DNA of 25,772 bases from CAZUGA01 sp964619885 (lineage in GTDB: Bacteria; Pseudomonadota; Gammaproteobacteria; Methylococcales; UBA1147). This document shows, one piece after another, positions 15,451 through 23,537 of the stretch; within the stretch, counting starts at the first letter, position 1, and the number at the start of each line of letters is the position of its first letter. Made by a program: the position numbers and the translations under genes. Under the pieces are notes generated by a model. That model ran no database searches. It saw nothing but the letters and a program-made list of their open reading frames with translations, and was not told the origin of the DNA. The stretch is taken from NCBI GenBank assembly GCA_964619885.1, contig CAZUGA010000055.1:1-25772 (forward strand). The letters are read 5' to 3'.

Positions 15451-17673
15451 ATGTCTTTCGATTTGGATGATGAAATTCTACAAGATTTTTTGGTCGAGGC
15501 GGGCGAGCTGTTGGAACAGCTCGGTGAACAGCTCGTGCAGCTCGAGCAATCGCCAGATGATCTGGAATTATTAAACTCGATATTCCGAGGGTTCCATACT
15601 GTAAAAGGCGGCGCCGGGTTTTTGAATATCACCGCGTTGGTTGCTGTTTGCCATAACGCGGAGGATGTCTTCAATGTGCTTCGGCAAGGCGAGCGGTCGG
15701 TTGACCCAGCTTTGATGGATGTCGTCTTGGATGTGCTCGATGTGGTCAAGGAAATGTTCGAGCAAGTTCGAGGCGGTGAATCACCACTGCCCGCCGCTCC
15801 GGCGTTACTATCAGCGCTAGAGGATTTTAGCAGAGCAGAATCGGTGATTGATTCAACCCCAAAAGATACCCTGGATCACGAAGATAGTTCGGATGGCGGG
15901 CAGGAGGTGGATTCGACCGTGAAGGCCGAAACCGAGTGCGCAACCGAATCAATAAATGATGTACCCGCTCAAGAAACCGGAACAGAGGATATTACCGAAT
16001 CTGAATTTGAAGAATTATTAGATACATTGCATGGCGACGGCAAAGGTCCGGGTGTCGTAGTTGAAGAAAAGCTGATTGAAGCTAATCCGAGTTCATCCCT
16101 CCCAGATAGTGGAAATTCCGACGATTTAATAACTGAGGATGAATTTGATCAAATATTGGACGATTTGCACGGCAAGGGAAAACACCAGGGAAAACCGACT
16201 TGTGTAAATGTCCCGCCTGAGAAGCCAAATGTTCAACTTGGTAATGAAACTGAGACGACCAATGCAAAGCAAAACCAAACCAATGCGTCGGACGAGATCA
16301 ACGCCAAAGAATTTGAAGATCTGCTTGACGAACTGCATGGTAAAGGTAGGCATGCCGGAGTACCCAAAATAAAAACAGACGAGTCGCCAAAACCTGATGC
16401 GAAACCGTCGAATGGTGTGCGCAGCGAAAACGCAGGCACAAAGCAGTCAGCGGCCGTGTCTAAGCTGTCACCCAAAAAGCCGACCAAACCATCCCCGATT
16501 CCTGCGGAAACCACCGTTCGAGTTGATGTGCAACGATTGGATGACATCATGAATATGGTCGGTGAATTGGTATTGGTACGTAACCGCTTTGAAAATTTGA
16601 GGATGTCGAATGACCCGGACCAAATTGGCAAGGCGATTAGTAACCTAGACGTCGTGACATCGGACTTGCAACGCGCGGTAATGAAAACCAGAATGCAACC
16701 CATCAAAAAGGTTTTTGGTCGTTTCCCCAGGGTGGTGCGCGATCTTGCCAGAAGCTTGAAAAAGGAGATCAACCTTGAGCTTAGAGGCGAAGATACAGAT
16801 CTCGATAAGAACTTAGTCGAGGCATTGGCTGATCCATTAGTACATTTGGTGCGGAATGCGGTAGACCACGGCGTAGAGATGCCGGAACAACGCCTGGCCG
16901 TCGGTAAACCGAGTGCGGGAAAGGTGGTCCTGAATGCTTCGCAGGAAGGTGACCATATTCAACTCATTATCGAAGATGATGGTCGCGGTATGAATGCGGA
17001 TGCGTTGCGGAAAAAAGTCGTCGAAAAAGGTCTAATGGATGAAGAGTCAGCATCGAGGCTGGACAATAAGAGCTGTTTTAATTTGATATTCTTGCCAGGA
17101 TTCTCTACCAAAACTGAGATCTCAGATGTGTCGGGACGTGGTGTGGGTATGGATGTCGTAAAAACACGAATCGCGCAAATGAATGGCAGTGTTGAAATAG
17201 ATTCGGTGGAGGGTGAGGGCAGCCGTATTATTATTAAAGTACCATTGACCCTCGCCATCATGCCGACATTGATGGTTCAGCTACAAGATCAGCCGTTTGC
17301 GCTGCCCCTGGTCAGCGTTGTGGAAATATTGGATTTGGATTTGGAACAAACCAATGTGGTTGATGGGCAGCTGGTAGTGATGGTTCGAGAACGCGCATTG
17401 CCTTTGTTTTATCTAAGCGATTGGTTGTTGGACCGTCATGACGAAATGCAGCGTCAAAAACTGTCTGCCGGCCACGTAGTCATCGTCAGTGTCGGTGGAC
17501 AACAGGTTGGCTTTGTAGTCGATCATCTGATCGGTCAAGAAGAGGTGGTCATTAAAGCCTTGGGCGCAAAGCTGCAGGGTTTGGAAGGTCTCTCCGGGGC
17601 AACCATTACCGGCGACGGCAATATAGCACTGATTCTCGATGTGCCCAGTTTAATGAAGCGATACGCAGCATAA
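15451..17673 (+). CDS. cheA: Chemotaxis histidine kinase CheA with three-repeat linker
   Basis: The array kinase that phosphorylates CheY and CheB. It has 740 residues: HPt domain about 1-105 (FRGFHTVKGGAGF, His49), an acidic linker about 110-350, dimerisation domain about 353-425, ATPase about 430-598 (N-box LVHLVRNAVDHG with Asn469, G1 IEDDGRGM, G2 SGRGVGMDVVKT), and a CheW-like P5 domain to the end. I see no classical P2 domain; the linker carries three copies of a motif of the form I-x-x-x-EF-x-x-hydrophobic-L-D-x-LHG at residues 181-201, 227-247 and 283-303, reported as a finding. A GGA-containing stretch precedes the ATG. Confidence 0.97.
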   Translation: MSFDLDDEILQDFLVEAGELLEQLGEQLVQLEQSPDDLELLNSIFRGFHTVKGGAGFLNITALVAVCHNAEDVFNVLRQGERSVDPALMDVVLDVLDVVKEMFEQVRGGESPLPAAPALLSALEDFSRAESVIDSTPKDTLDHEDSSDGGQEVDSTVKAETECATESINDVPAQETGTEDITESEFEELLDTLHGDGKGPGVVVEEKLIEANPSSSLPDSGNSDDLITEDEFDQILDDLHGKGKHQGKPTCVNVPPEKPNVQLGNETETTNAKQNQTNASDEINAKEFEDLLDELHGKGRHAGVPKIKTDESPKPDAKPSNGVRSENAGTKQSAAVSKLSPKKPTKPSPIPAETTVRVDVQRLDDIMNMVGELVLVRNRFENLRMSNDPDQIGKAISNLDVVTSDLQRAVMKTRMQPIKKVFGRFPRVVRDLARSLKKEINLELRGEDTDLDKNLVEALADPLVHLVRNAVDHGVEMPEQRLAVGKPSAGKVVLNASQEGDHIQLIIEDDGRGMNADALRKKVVEKGLMDEESASRLDNKSCFNLIFLPGFSTKTEISDVSGRGVGMDVVKTRIAQMNGSVEIDSVEGEGSRIIIKVPLTLAIMPTLMVQLQDQPFALPLVSVVEILDLDLEQTNVVDGQLVVMVRERALPLFYLSDWLLDRHDEMQRQKLSAGHVVIVSVGGQQVGFVVDHLIGQEEVVIKALGAKLQGLEGLSGATITGDGNIALILDVPSLMKRYAA
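15991..16359 (+). repeat. Three spaced copies of a 21-codon repeat in the cheA linker
   Basis: Copies at 15991-16053, 16129-16191 and 16297-16359 encode ITESEFEELLDTLHG, ITEDEFDQILDDLHG and INAKEFEDLLDELHG, each followed by a Gly/Lys-rich end (GKG or similar, final Gly). Spacers are Ser/Asp/Asn/Gln-rich and unrelated to one another. The repeats are similar in protein more than in DNA, so they are old or under selection. Confidence 0.85.
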
Positions 17674-17733
17674 TCGGCACATTCAGCATAGTCGTTTCTA
17701 ACAATCGACACCAATAATAAAAATCATCCGAAA

Positions 17734-18798
17734 ATGAAAACCGTTCGTGTTCTAATAGTTGATGATTCTGGATTCATGCGTCGTCGTGTAGCCGAATTAT
17801 TTGCGGGTCAGAACGATATCGAGGTTGTTGGGGAGGCGTCTACTGGCCTCGAAGCGCTTCGTAAAGTTGCTGAACTTGAACCCGATGTTGTGACCATGGA
17901 TATCGAGATGCCAGTCATGGACGGTATATCAGCAGTCAAGCAGATAATGCAACACACGCCGACGCCAGTCATGATGTTTTCGGTTGCTACACAGCAGGGT
18001 GCCCAAGCGACATTGGATGCACTTGAGGCTGGTGCGATGGATTTTTTCCCAAAACAACTTGATGAAATCGATGTGGACGTGGAAACCGCCAAACGTTTAT
18101 TTTGCTCACGGGTTCGAGCATTGGGTTGGCAGGCGGCGCGTATTAGGCGTAAACATAAAACCGGCAATGTTATGCATTCGGGTGGACTGCCTAACAATAA
18201 AACCCGACCGGCTAGTGCTAAATTAAGGGGAAATGATTATTCACTGCTTGTAATCGCAGCATCTACGGGGGGCCCCGTTGCGATCCAAAAAATATTATCT
18301 TCGTTTCCTGCAAATTTCCCAATGCCAGTTTTACTGGTCCAGCATATGCCGGGTAATTTTACCTCCAGTTTTGCGCAACGGTTGGATGAATTGTCACCAA
18401 TACGCGTAAAAGAAGCGGAGGATGGAGATTTGCTTGAGAAGGGGGTCGCACTACTCGCCCCCGGTGGCTATCAATTGGAGCTGGCCAACAGCGGTGCCGT
18501 GGATCGTATTTCGATACGAGAAAGTCAGAAAGACGAATATTTTCATCCCTGTGCAGACGTAGCGTTCCGATCCATCGCGAGCCGTTTTCGAAAAAATGTA
18601 CTTGCTGTTGTGTTGACCGGGATGGGTTCGGATGGAAAAGTCGGGGCGCAGAAACTGAAGGATTGTGGTGCGTCTATTTGGGCGCAAGATGAAGACAGCT
18701 GTACCGTTTATGGCATGCCAAAAGCGATAGTCGATGCAAAGTTGGCCGATAGGGTCTTGAATTTGGACGATCTGGCCAAAGATTTGGCGTCTTTATAG
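17734..18798 (+). CDS. cheB: Chemotaxis methylesterase/response regulator CheB
   Basis: Demethylates (and deamidates) chemoreceptors for adaptation. It has 354 residues: receiver domain about 1-120 with Asp10/Asp11 and phosphoacceptor Asp56 (VVTMDIEMPVMDG), a linker, then the methylesterase with catalytic Ser177 (AASTGG), His204 (LVQHMPGNF) and Asp300 (LTGMGSDG). It follows cheA by 60 bases. Its usual partner CheR is not in the window. Confidence 0.96.
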   Translation: MKTVRVLIVDDSGFMRRRVAELFAGQNDIEVVGEASTGLEALRKVAELEPDVVTMDIEMPVMDGISAVKQIMQHTPTPVMMFSVATQQGAQATLDALEAGAMDFFPKQLDEIDVDVETAKRLFCSRVRALGWQAARIRRKHKTGNVMHSGGLPNNKTRPASAKLRGNDYSLLVIAASTGGPVAIQKILSSFPANFPMPVLLVQHMPGNFTSSFAQRLDELSPIRVKEAEDGDLLEKGVALLAPGGYQLELANSGAVDRISIRESQKDEYFHPCADVAFRSIASRFRKNVLAVVLTGMGSDGKVGAQKLKDCGASIWAQDEDSCTVYGMPKAIVDAKLADRVLNLDDLAKDLASL

Positions 18799-18804
18799 CT
18801 GCTT

Positions 18805-19545
18805 ATGGATGTATTGAGCATAATTGGGATCACGCTCGGCTTTGTCGCCATTATAGGTGGCAATTTGCTGGAAGGTGGGCACGTGGATGCATTGCTCAAT
18901 GGTCCAGCATTTTTGATTGTTATGGGTGGCACAATAGGTGCGACATTATTACAAACACCGCCGGCAGTGTTTGTCCACGCAATGCAAATCACCATTTGGG
19001 TATTCAAGCCACAGAAGATTCAATTAAAAACAGAAATTAAAAAGATGGTGAACTGGAGCTCGTTAGCCCGAAAGGAAGGTTTGTTGGGATTGGAAACTGT
19101 AATTCCTAAGGAAAAGGACCCATTTGCCAAGAAGGGCCTTCAATTGTTGGTTGATGGTAACGAACCTGAAGTCATACGGGATTGTATGGAGGTTGAACTA
19201 ACCGCAAGGGAGCATCGGTTGCACCAAGCCGCTAAGGTTTTCGAGGCCATGGGGGGCTATGCGCCGACTATAGGCATTATAGGTGCGGTGATGGGGTTGA
19301 TCCACGTGATGCAGAATTTGAGTGACCCGAGTAAATTGGGCCCAGGTATTGCCACCGCATTTGTCGCAACCATATATGGTGTAGGCTTGGCGAATCTAAT
19401 ATTTTTACCCATCGCGAACAAATTAAAAGCGCAAAGTCACGCTGTGGTGCAATCACGAGAATTGGTTGTTGAAGGTGTCATTGCTATCGCCGAAGGGGAA
19501 AATCCCAGGAATATCGAAATCAAACTTTCAGGTTATCTTAGGTAA
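18805..19545 (+). CDS. motC: Flagellar motor stator protein MotC (MotA family)
   Basis: An inner-membrane stator subunit that surrounds the MotD ion channel. It has 246 residues and four membrane segments (about 3-22, 33-52, 152-170, 181-203) with a large cytoplasmic loop between the second and third; APTIGIIGAVMGLIHVM is the conserved third segment. Position after cheB and before an OmpA-domain partner is as for MotC of Pseudomonas, where it is one of two stator sets. Six bases separate it from cheB. Confidence 0.93.
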   Translation: MDVLSIIGITLGFVAIIGGNLLEGGHVDALLNGPAFLIVMGGTIGATLLQTPPAVFVHAMQITIWVFKPQKIQLKTEIKKMVNWSSLARKEGLLGLETVIPKEKDPFAKKGLQLLVDGNEPEVIRDCMEVELTAREHRLHQAAKVFEAMGGYAPTIGIIGAVMGLIHVMQNLSDPSKLGPGIATAFVATIYGVGLANLIFLPIANKLKAQSHAVVQSRELVVEGVIAIAEGENPRNIEIKLSGYLR

Positions 19546-19567
19546 TCCGACGAGAATATAGCTAACA

Positions 19568-20446
19568 ATGGCCCGGTCGCGCAGAAACAGTGTAGAAGAG
19601 AGTGCGGAAAACCACGAACGTTGGTTGATTTCTTACGCCGATTTTATCACCTTGTTGTTTGCGTTTTTTGTGATTATGTATTCAATATCTTCGGTGAATG
19701 AGGGTAAATATCGAGTGTTGTCCGATTCATTGGACGACGCGTTCGCCGAACCTGAACAAACATTGGATCCTATTCAGATCGGTGAAATAAGGCGCGATAC
19801 CAATCCGATTGAAAATCTGATTGTGGGTCACAGTGACCCTGATAAGCTTACTGAACAATTGGAAAAAATTATCGATTTAGAGCAAGAGCAATCTCGTTTG
19901 AGGCGAATTTCGGACCAAATCGAAGAAGTTCTATCCCCCTATATTGACCAAGAACTAATCGATGTCAAACAGAACGAGCTATGGATTGAAGTAGAGATGA
20001 AGAGCGCCATGTTGTTTGGCAGTGGAAGCGCCGATCTTTCTCGCGATGCATTACCTGTACTGCAAAAGATCGGTGAGATCCTGCGTAATCTTCCTAATAC
20101 AATTCACGTTGAAGGCTATACCGATAATAGACCGATTCATACCATCGCCTTTCCGTCAAATTGGGAGCTATCAGCCGGTAGAGCGGCCAGTGTTGTGAAT
20201 CAGTTAAACCGTAACGGCGTTAAGCCCGAGCGGATGGCTGCGATCGGTTACGGAGAATTTCATCCAGTGGCTGATAACCTTAGCGAGAAAGGAAGATACA
20301 AAAATCGCAGAGTGGTTTTGGTTCTACTGGCCCAATCCGCGGCGCGGCATAAAATTTTGTCCGACGAACGCAGTAAGCTACTCCAATCAGCCGCCAACGA
20401 CAAAAATTCTCCTTCGCCTCAATCGGCGGTTGCTGACAAAAATTAG
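19568..20446 (+). CDS. motD: Flagellar motor stator protein MotD (MotB family, OmpA domain)
   Basis: The channel and cell-wall anchor of the second stator. It has 292 residues with one membrane helix near 20-41 (YADFITLLFAFFVIMYS) containing the ion-binding Asp25, a plug/linker region, and a C-terminal OmpA-like peptidoglycan-binding domain (about 140-260; VEGYTDNRPIHT and AIGYGEFHPVADN). The last 30 residues are a Ser/Ala/Lys-rich tail. The parC ATG follows the stop by two bases. Confidence 0.94.
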   Translation: MARSRRNSVEESAENHERWLISYADFITLLFAFFVIMYSISSVNEGKYRVLSDSLDDAFAEPEQTLDPIQIGEIRRDTNPIENLIVGHSDPDKLTEQLEKIIDLEQEQSRLRRISDQIEEVLSPYIDQELIDVKQNELWIEVEMKSAMLFGSGSADLSRDALPVLQKIGEILRNLPNTIHVEGYTDNRPIHTIAFPSNWELSAGRAASVVNQLNRNGVKPERMAAIGYGEFHPVADNLSEKGRYKNRRVVLVLLAQSAARHKILSDERSKLLQSAANDKNSPSPQSAVADKN

Positions 20447-20448
20447 CC

Positions 20449-21246
20449 ATGAAGGTTTGGGCTGTATCGAATCAAAAGGGCGGTGTAGGCAAGACCACTT
20501 CGGTGGTTACTTTGGGGGGGCTTTTGTCGGCATGGGGATTTAATACCTTATTGGTTGATTTGGATCCTCATGGTTCGTTGACCAGCTACTTCGAGCTAAA
20601 TCCCGATACCATTGCCAGCAGTGTATACGATATATTTTCGGCGGCGAGCCTGGACAAGGAGATGAGCCCCACGCCAATCATTTTCAATACAAGATTCCAG
20701 GGTTTGGACTTGCTACCCGCAGGCTCCGCAATAGCTACGCTGGATCGTCAGTGTGCATCGCTTGATGGGATGGGGCTGGCTATATCCCGCGCGTTAAACA
20801 AAGTCAATGGTCAATACGATTATGCCTTGATAGATAGTCCTCCAATGCTGGGCGTATTGATGATCAACGCGTTGGCCGCTTGCCAACATCTAGTCGTACC
20901 GGTATCGACCGATTTCCTAGCGATGAAAGGTTTGGAGCGCATGACGCGTACGCTGAGTATGATACAAAAATCGCGTAAACATCCGCTAAATTTTACCATT
21001 GTTCCAACAATGTTTGATCGGCGAACGCGCGCATCAGTGCAATCCCTGCGTTACCTGCGAGAAAATTACCAAGAGCACCTGTGGACTTCGGTAGTTCCGG
21101 TTGATACAAAGATGCGCGATGCGAGTCGAGCAGGCGTTCCGCCACCGTACCATGCGCCCAAATCCAGGGCTATATTGGCGTATAGCGAGTTTTTGGAATA
21201 TTTGATGCGCCTGGAGCGGTTTCGCAGCCAAGCAATGGCCGGATAA
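20449..21246 (+). CDS. parC: ParA-family ATPase, ParC-type (polar chemotaxis array placement)
   Basis: A ParA-like ATPase that positions chemotaxis arrays at the pole in Vibrio; the homologue in the same place in Pseudomonas is annotated ParA. It has 265 residues with the deviant Walker A KGGVGKTT at 10-17, LLVDLDPHGSLT, and the LIDSPPMLGVLMINAL segment. Its place in a chemotaxis operon, not beside parB, argues against chromosome partition. The stop overlaps the next ATG by one base (TAATG). Confidence 0.9.
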   Translation: MKVWAVSNQKGGVGKTTSVVTLGGLLSAWGFNTLLVDLDPHGSLTSYFELNPDTIASSVYDIFSAASLDKEMSPTPIIFNTRFQGLDLLPAGSAIATLDRQCASLDGMGLAISRALNKVNGQYDYALIDSPPMLGVLMINALAACQHLVVPVSTDFLAMKGLERMTRTLSMIQKSRKHPLNFTIVPTMFDRRTRASVQSLRYLRENYQEHLWTSVVPVDTKMRDASRAGVPPPYHAPKSRAILAYSEFLEYLMRLERFRSQAMAG

Positions 21247-21908
21247 TGGCATCGCGAAGGTCTCGTCGAGCTTGTTTGATGGACCAAGGTCTCGCACTGG
21301 ATGTCTATTTCCAAACCTTGCTCGTCGATAATATAACGACGCGAGAAATTGTTGCCGAAAGCTCCGCAAAGCAAAATTCTGAAACGCAAGCGATAAACAA
21401 AAAAGACGCATTCGACGAGCAGTCGAGTGTTAGGGTTGGCGCAAAGAATGGATCCGACCGGAAAGACAACCAACATTCTGATTTTTTAGCGCTGTTTTTT
21501 AAGGTAAATAACTTACCCTTGGCAACACCGTTGCAGGATTTATCACGAACCATAGATTTACCGGAAGAGATTGGCCAGCTACCGAATCAGCCCGCTATGG
21601 TCATCGGTTATATACAAAATCAAGGCGATCAGGTGGTTTTGTTGGATACCCCATTTTTGTTTAAGCGAGATGTACGAAAGATAAAGCAGCAACACGATAC
21701 AAGTTCATATAAGAAAGCATTGATAATTCGTAATAGTCATTGGGGGATCGTTTGTGACGAGGTTTCTGCGGTTGTCAAATTAGAGTTCAATGAAATCCAA
21801 TGGAGAAGGTCCAAGGTCGACAAACCGTGGTTGCTAGGTATTGCAACCGATCAACTACGCTCATTGATTGATTTGAATCGATTAATCGCACACCAAAGCT
21901 TTATTTAG
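21246..21908 (+). CDS. parP: CheW-domain protein, ParP-type partner of ParC
   Basis: A 220-residue protein whose C-terminal two thirds (about 80-215) is a diverged CheW/AIF domain (FLALFFKVNNLPLATPLQDL, VIGYIQNQGDQVVLLDTP, WLLGIATDQLRSLIDLNRL). In Vibrio the equivalent ParP joins CheA to ParC. Here the N-terminal part is only about 75 polar, charged residues, shorter than the long Pro-rich region I know from ParP. Overlap with parC by one base supports a paired function. An internal ATG at 21279 is possible. Confidence 0.8.
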   Translation: MASRRSRRACLMDQGLALDVYFQTLLVDNITTREIVAESSAKQNSETQAINKKDAFDEQSSVRVGAKNGSDRKDNQHSDFLALFFKVNNLPLATPLQDLSRTIDLPEEIGQLPNQPAMVIGYIQNQGDQVVLLDTPFLFKRDVRKIKQQHDTSSYKKALIIRNSHWGIVCDEVSAVVKLEFNEIQWRRSKVDKPWLLGIATDQLRSLIDLNRLIAHQSFI

Positions 21909-21963
21909 TTGACTACACTTAAATTCATAGAATTTCAAAAATACCATGAACGCGGTGAAGAGT

Positions 21964-22440
21964 ATGAGTGAATTACAGGAAAAGCTAAGTGATCCGGTCA
22001 ATCAGTGGGTTACTTTCCGATTAGGCGATGAAACCTACGGAATTAACGTGATGCAGGTACAAGAAGTATTGCGCATACCGGATATTGCCCCTGTGCCCGG
22101 CTCACCCGATTATGTGATAGGGATCATTAATTTGCGCGGCAATGTTGTTACGGTAATCGATACACGATATCGTTTTGGTTTAGCATCGACGACGCTTGAT
22201 GAAGCGTCCAGGATCGTTATCATCGAAGCCGAAGATCAAATCATTGGAATTTTGGTAGATAGCGTCGCAGAGGTTGTTGAACTAGCAGATTCCGCGATCG
22301 AGGCGGCACCCAACGTTGGTAACGACGAAAGCTCTAAATATATCCAAGGTGTAACCAGTAGGGGAAGCCAACTTCTGATCCTGGTGGATCTGAACAAATT
22401 GCTGAGTGATGAAGAGTTGGCCGAATTGGATATGGTTTAG
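21964..22440 (+). CDS. cheW: Chemotaxis coupling protein CheW
   Basis: Links chemoreceptors to CheA. It has 158 residues, one CheW domain: QWVTFRLGDETYGINVMQVQ, VIGIINLRGNVVTVIDTR and LLILVDLNKLLSDEE. I chose ATG 21964 because GGTGA lies six bases upstream and the distance to the QWVTF segment matches relatives; ATG 21946 would add six residues but has no ribosome site. Confidence 0.95.
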   Translation: MSELQEKLSDPVNQWVTFRLGDETYGINVMQVQEVLRIPDIAPVPGSPDYVIGIINLRGNVVTVIDTRYRFGLASTTLDEASRIVIIEAEDQIIGILVDSVAEVVELADSAIEAAPNVGNDESSKYIQGVTSRGSQLLILVDLNKLLSDEELAELDMV

Positions 22441-22480
22441 CGCCGTGAATTGTTAATGTCTAGGGATTAATGGAGGTGAG

Positions 22481-22639
22481 ATGAACGAAATATCTGCTCT
22501 AAAACCGGTAGTGATTCAGAAAATTTCCAAGATAGCGCGCGATGGCAAGCATCGGGACCAGACGCAAAAACGCCCAAAATATCAAGCTAAAGAAGAAATA
22601 CCCTCAAGACGTCGCGCACGGCTGGATGAAATTGTCTAG
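22481..22639 (+). CDS. Small basic protein of unknown function between cheW and the DUF2802 gene
   Basis: A 52-codon ORF with one of the best ribosome sites in the window: GGAGGTGAG (22472-22480) directly before the ATG. The peptide is polar and rich in Lys/Arg/Gln, starts MNEISALKPVVIQKISKIA and ends RRRARLDEIV, with no hydrophobic segment, so it is probably cytosolic and largely disordered. A four-codon frame (22469-22483) overlaps its start as ATGA. It lies in the chemotaxis transcription unit, 40 bases after cheW and 9 bases before the next gene. I do not recognise the family. Confidence 0.7.
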   Translation: MNEISALKPVVIQKISKIARDGKHRDQTQKRPKYQAKEEIPSRRRARLDEIV

Positions 22640-22648
22640 TGTGACTGA

Positions 22649-22894
22649 ATGAACGCGGTTATTTTTCTGTTGTTATTGTGTAGCGTATTGATGGGCAGCG
22701 TGATCTTCCTGATTTGGGTGAGTGTTCGACTCAAAAGAGAAATCGCTTTTTTACGCGCTGATCTTTTTTCTCACAATTCCGATCTGGCGCAGCTTTGTCA
22801 GGCCAGTTTGGCGGTGGATCGGCATTTGGCCGAGCATGACCTTAGATTCCACAGGTTAAGCGAAAAATTTAGAGTTTCAGAATATCAAGCTTAG
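22649..22894 (+). CDS. DUF2802 membrane protein (short form)
   Basis: An 81-residue protein with one N-terminal membrane helix (about 4-25, VIFLLLLCSVLMGSVIFLIW), a charged stretch, and the DUF2802 core around LAQLCQASLAVDRHLAEHDLRFHRLSEK. A DUF2802 gene follows cheW in Pseudomonas and relatives; its role is unknown. Family members I know are longer, so the C-terminal part is missing here, either naturally short or truncated. An in-frame stop directly precedes the ATG. Probably the last gene of the chemotaxis unit. Confidence 0.75.
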   Translation: MNAVIFLLLLCSVLMGSVIFLIWVSVRLKREIAFLRADLFSHNSDLAQLCQASLAVDRHLAEHDLRFHRLSEKFRVSEYQA

Positions 22895-22956
22895 GAATTC
22901 GACTGTTGAAAATTGCTACGATTGGGTATTGATTTAGAAAAAGCATTGGATATTAT

Positions 22957-23388
22957 CTATAAGTAGCTTACCGGAATCGGAATGACATAAAGTGTCCATA
23001 AGGTCCCTTCAAGGGCTACAGGTAGATCCAGTCTTGTTTTGGTAGGTGAAAGTACTAGACGAAACTTGTATTTGCGCCCCAGCGCCTGCCATTCTTTAGA
23101 ATTTCTTTTTTTCCAAGATTCGATCCATACCGGGTGGTCTGGGTAAAAATGTCCGTTATCGGTAAAATCCCTAAGTTGACGTGGATGCTCTGAAGGGTAC
23201 GGTACCGAGCCGCTGATAATCTGAGCCGGTTCAAGAACCTGGTCCAGAACAATGCCATTGGCCATTAATTGAATGGCACTGTATAGCCCCCAAATTAGAG
23301 CCCCCCAGGTTAGCATCCTGCTTATTGTGATCTCCTCCGCGCCTGTCCACATTGAGCGAATAATTGACGTTAGAGCCTGGGTTTTCAT
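22957..23388 (-). CDS. Hypothetical membrane protein
   Basis: A 143-residue protein from ATG 23388 (TTG 23397 would add three residues). It has one clear membrane segment near 25-47 (MLTWGALIWGLYSAIQLMANG), then about 95 polar residues with several Pro, Trp and Tyr (SGSVPYPSEHPRQL, FYPDHPVWIESW), ending in a hydrophobic stretch LWTLYVIPIPVSYL. I do not recognise it. It converges on the DUF2802 gene, with 62 bases between them, and diverges from the glycosyltransferase gene. Confidence 0.65.
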   Translation of the reverse strand: MKTQALTSIIRSMWTGAEEITISRMLTWGALIWGLYSAIQLMANGIVLDQVLEPAQIISGSVPYPSEHPRQLRDFTDNGHFYPDHPVWIESWKKRNSKEWQALGRKYKFRLVLSPTKTRLDLPVALEGTLWTLYVIPIPVSYL

Positions 23389-23415
23389 AAATCTCAATTA
23401 ATCGGCGTAACTTAA

Positions 23416-23421
23416 ATTATA
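23416..23421 (-). promoter_or_regulatory. Possible sigma-70 -10 box for the hypothetical membrane protein
   Basis: Read on the minus strand this is TATAAT, 27 bases before the ATG, inside a 12-base AT palindrome (23414-23425). The -35 at 17-base spacing (CATTTC) is poor, so the call is weak. Confidence 0.25.
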
Positions 23422-23537
23422 ATTTGTTCGGCGGCAATGAAATGCCTTGTTTTCTCGATCGTACTTTATCAAATCCAATATCAGAGCTACACTCGACATT
23501 GAATAATAATAAGCGTTAACAACAAAATTTTGGAAAA

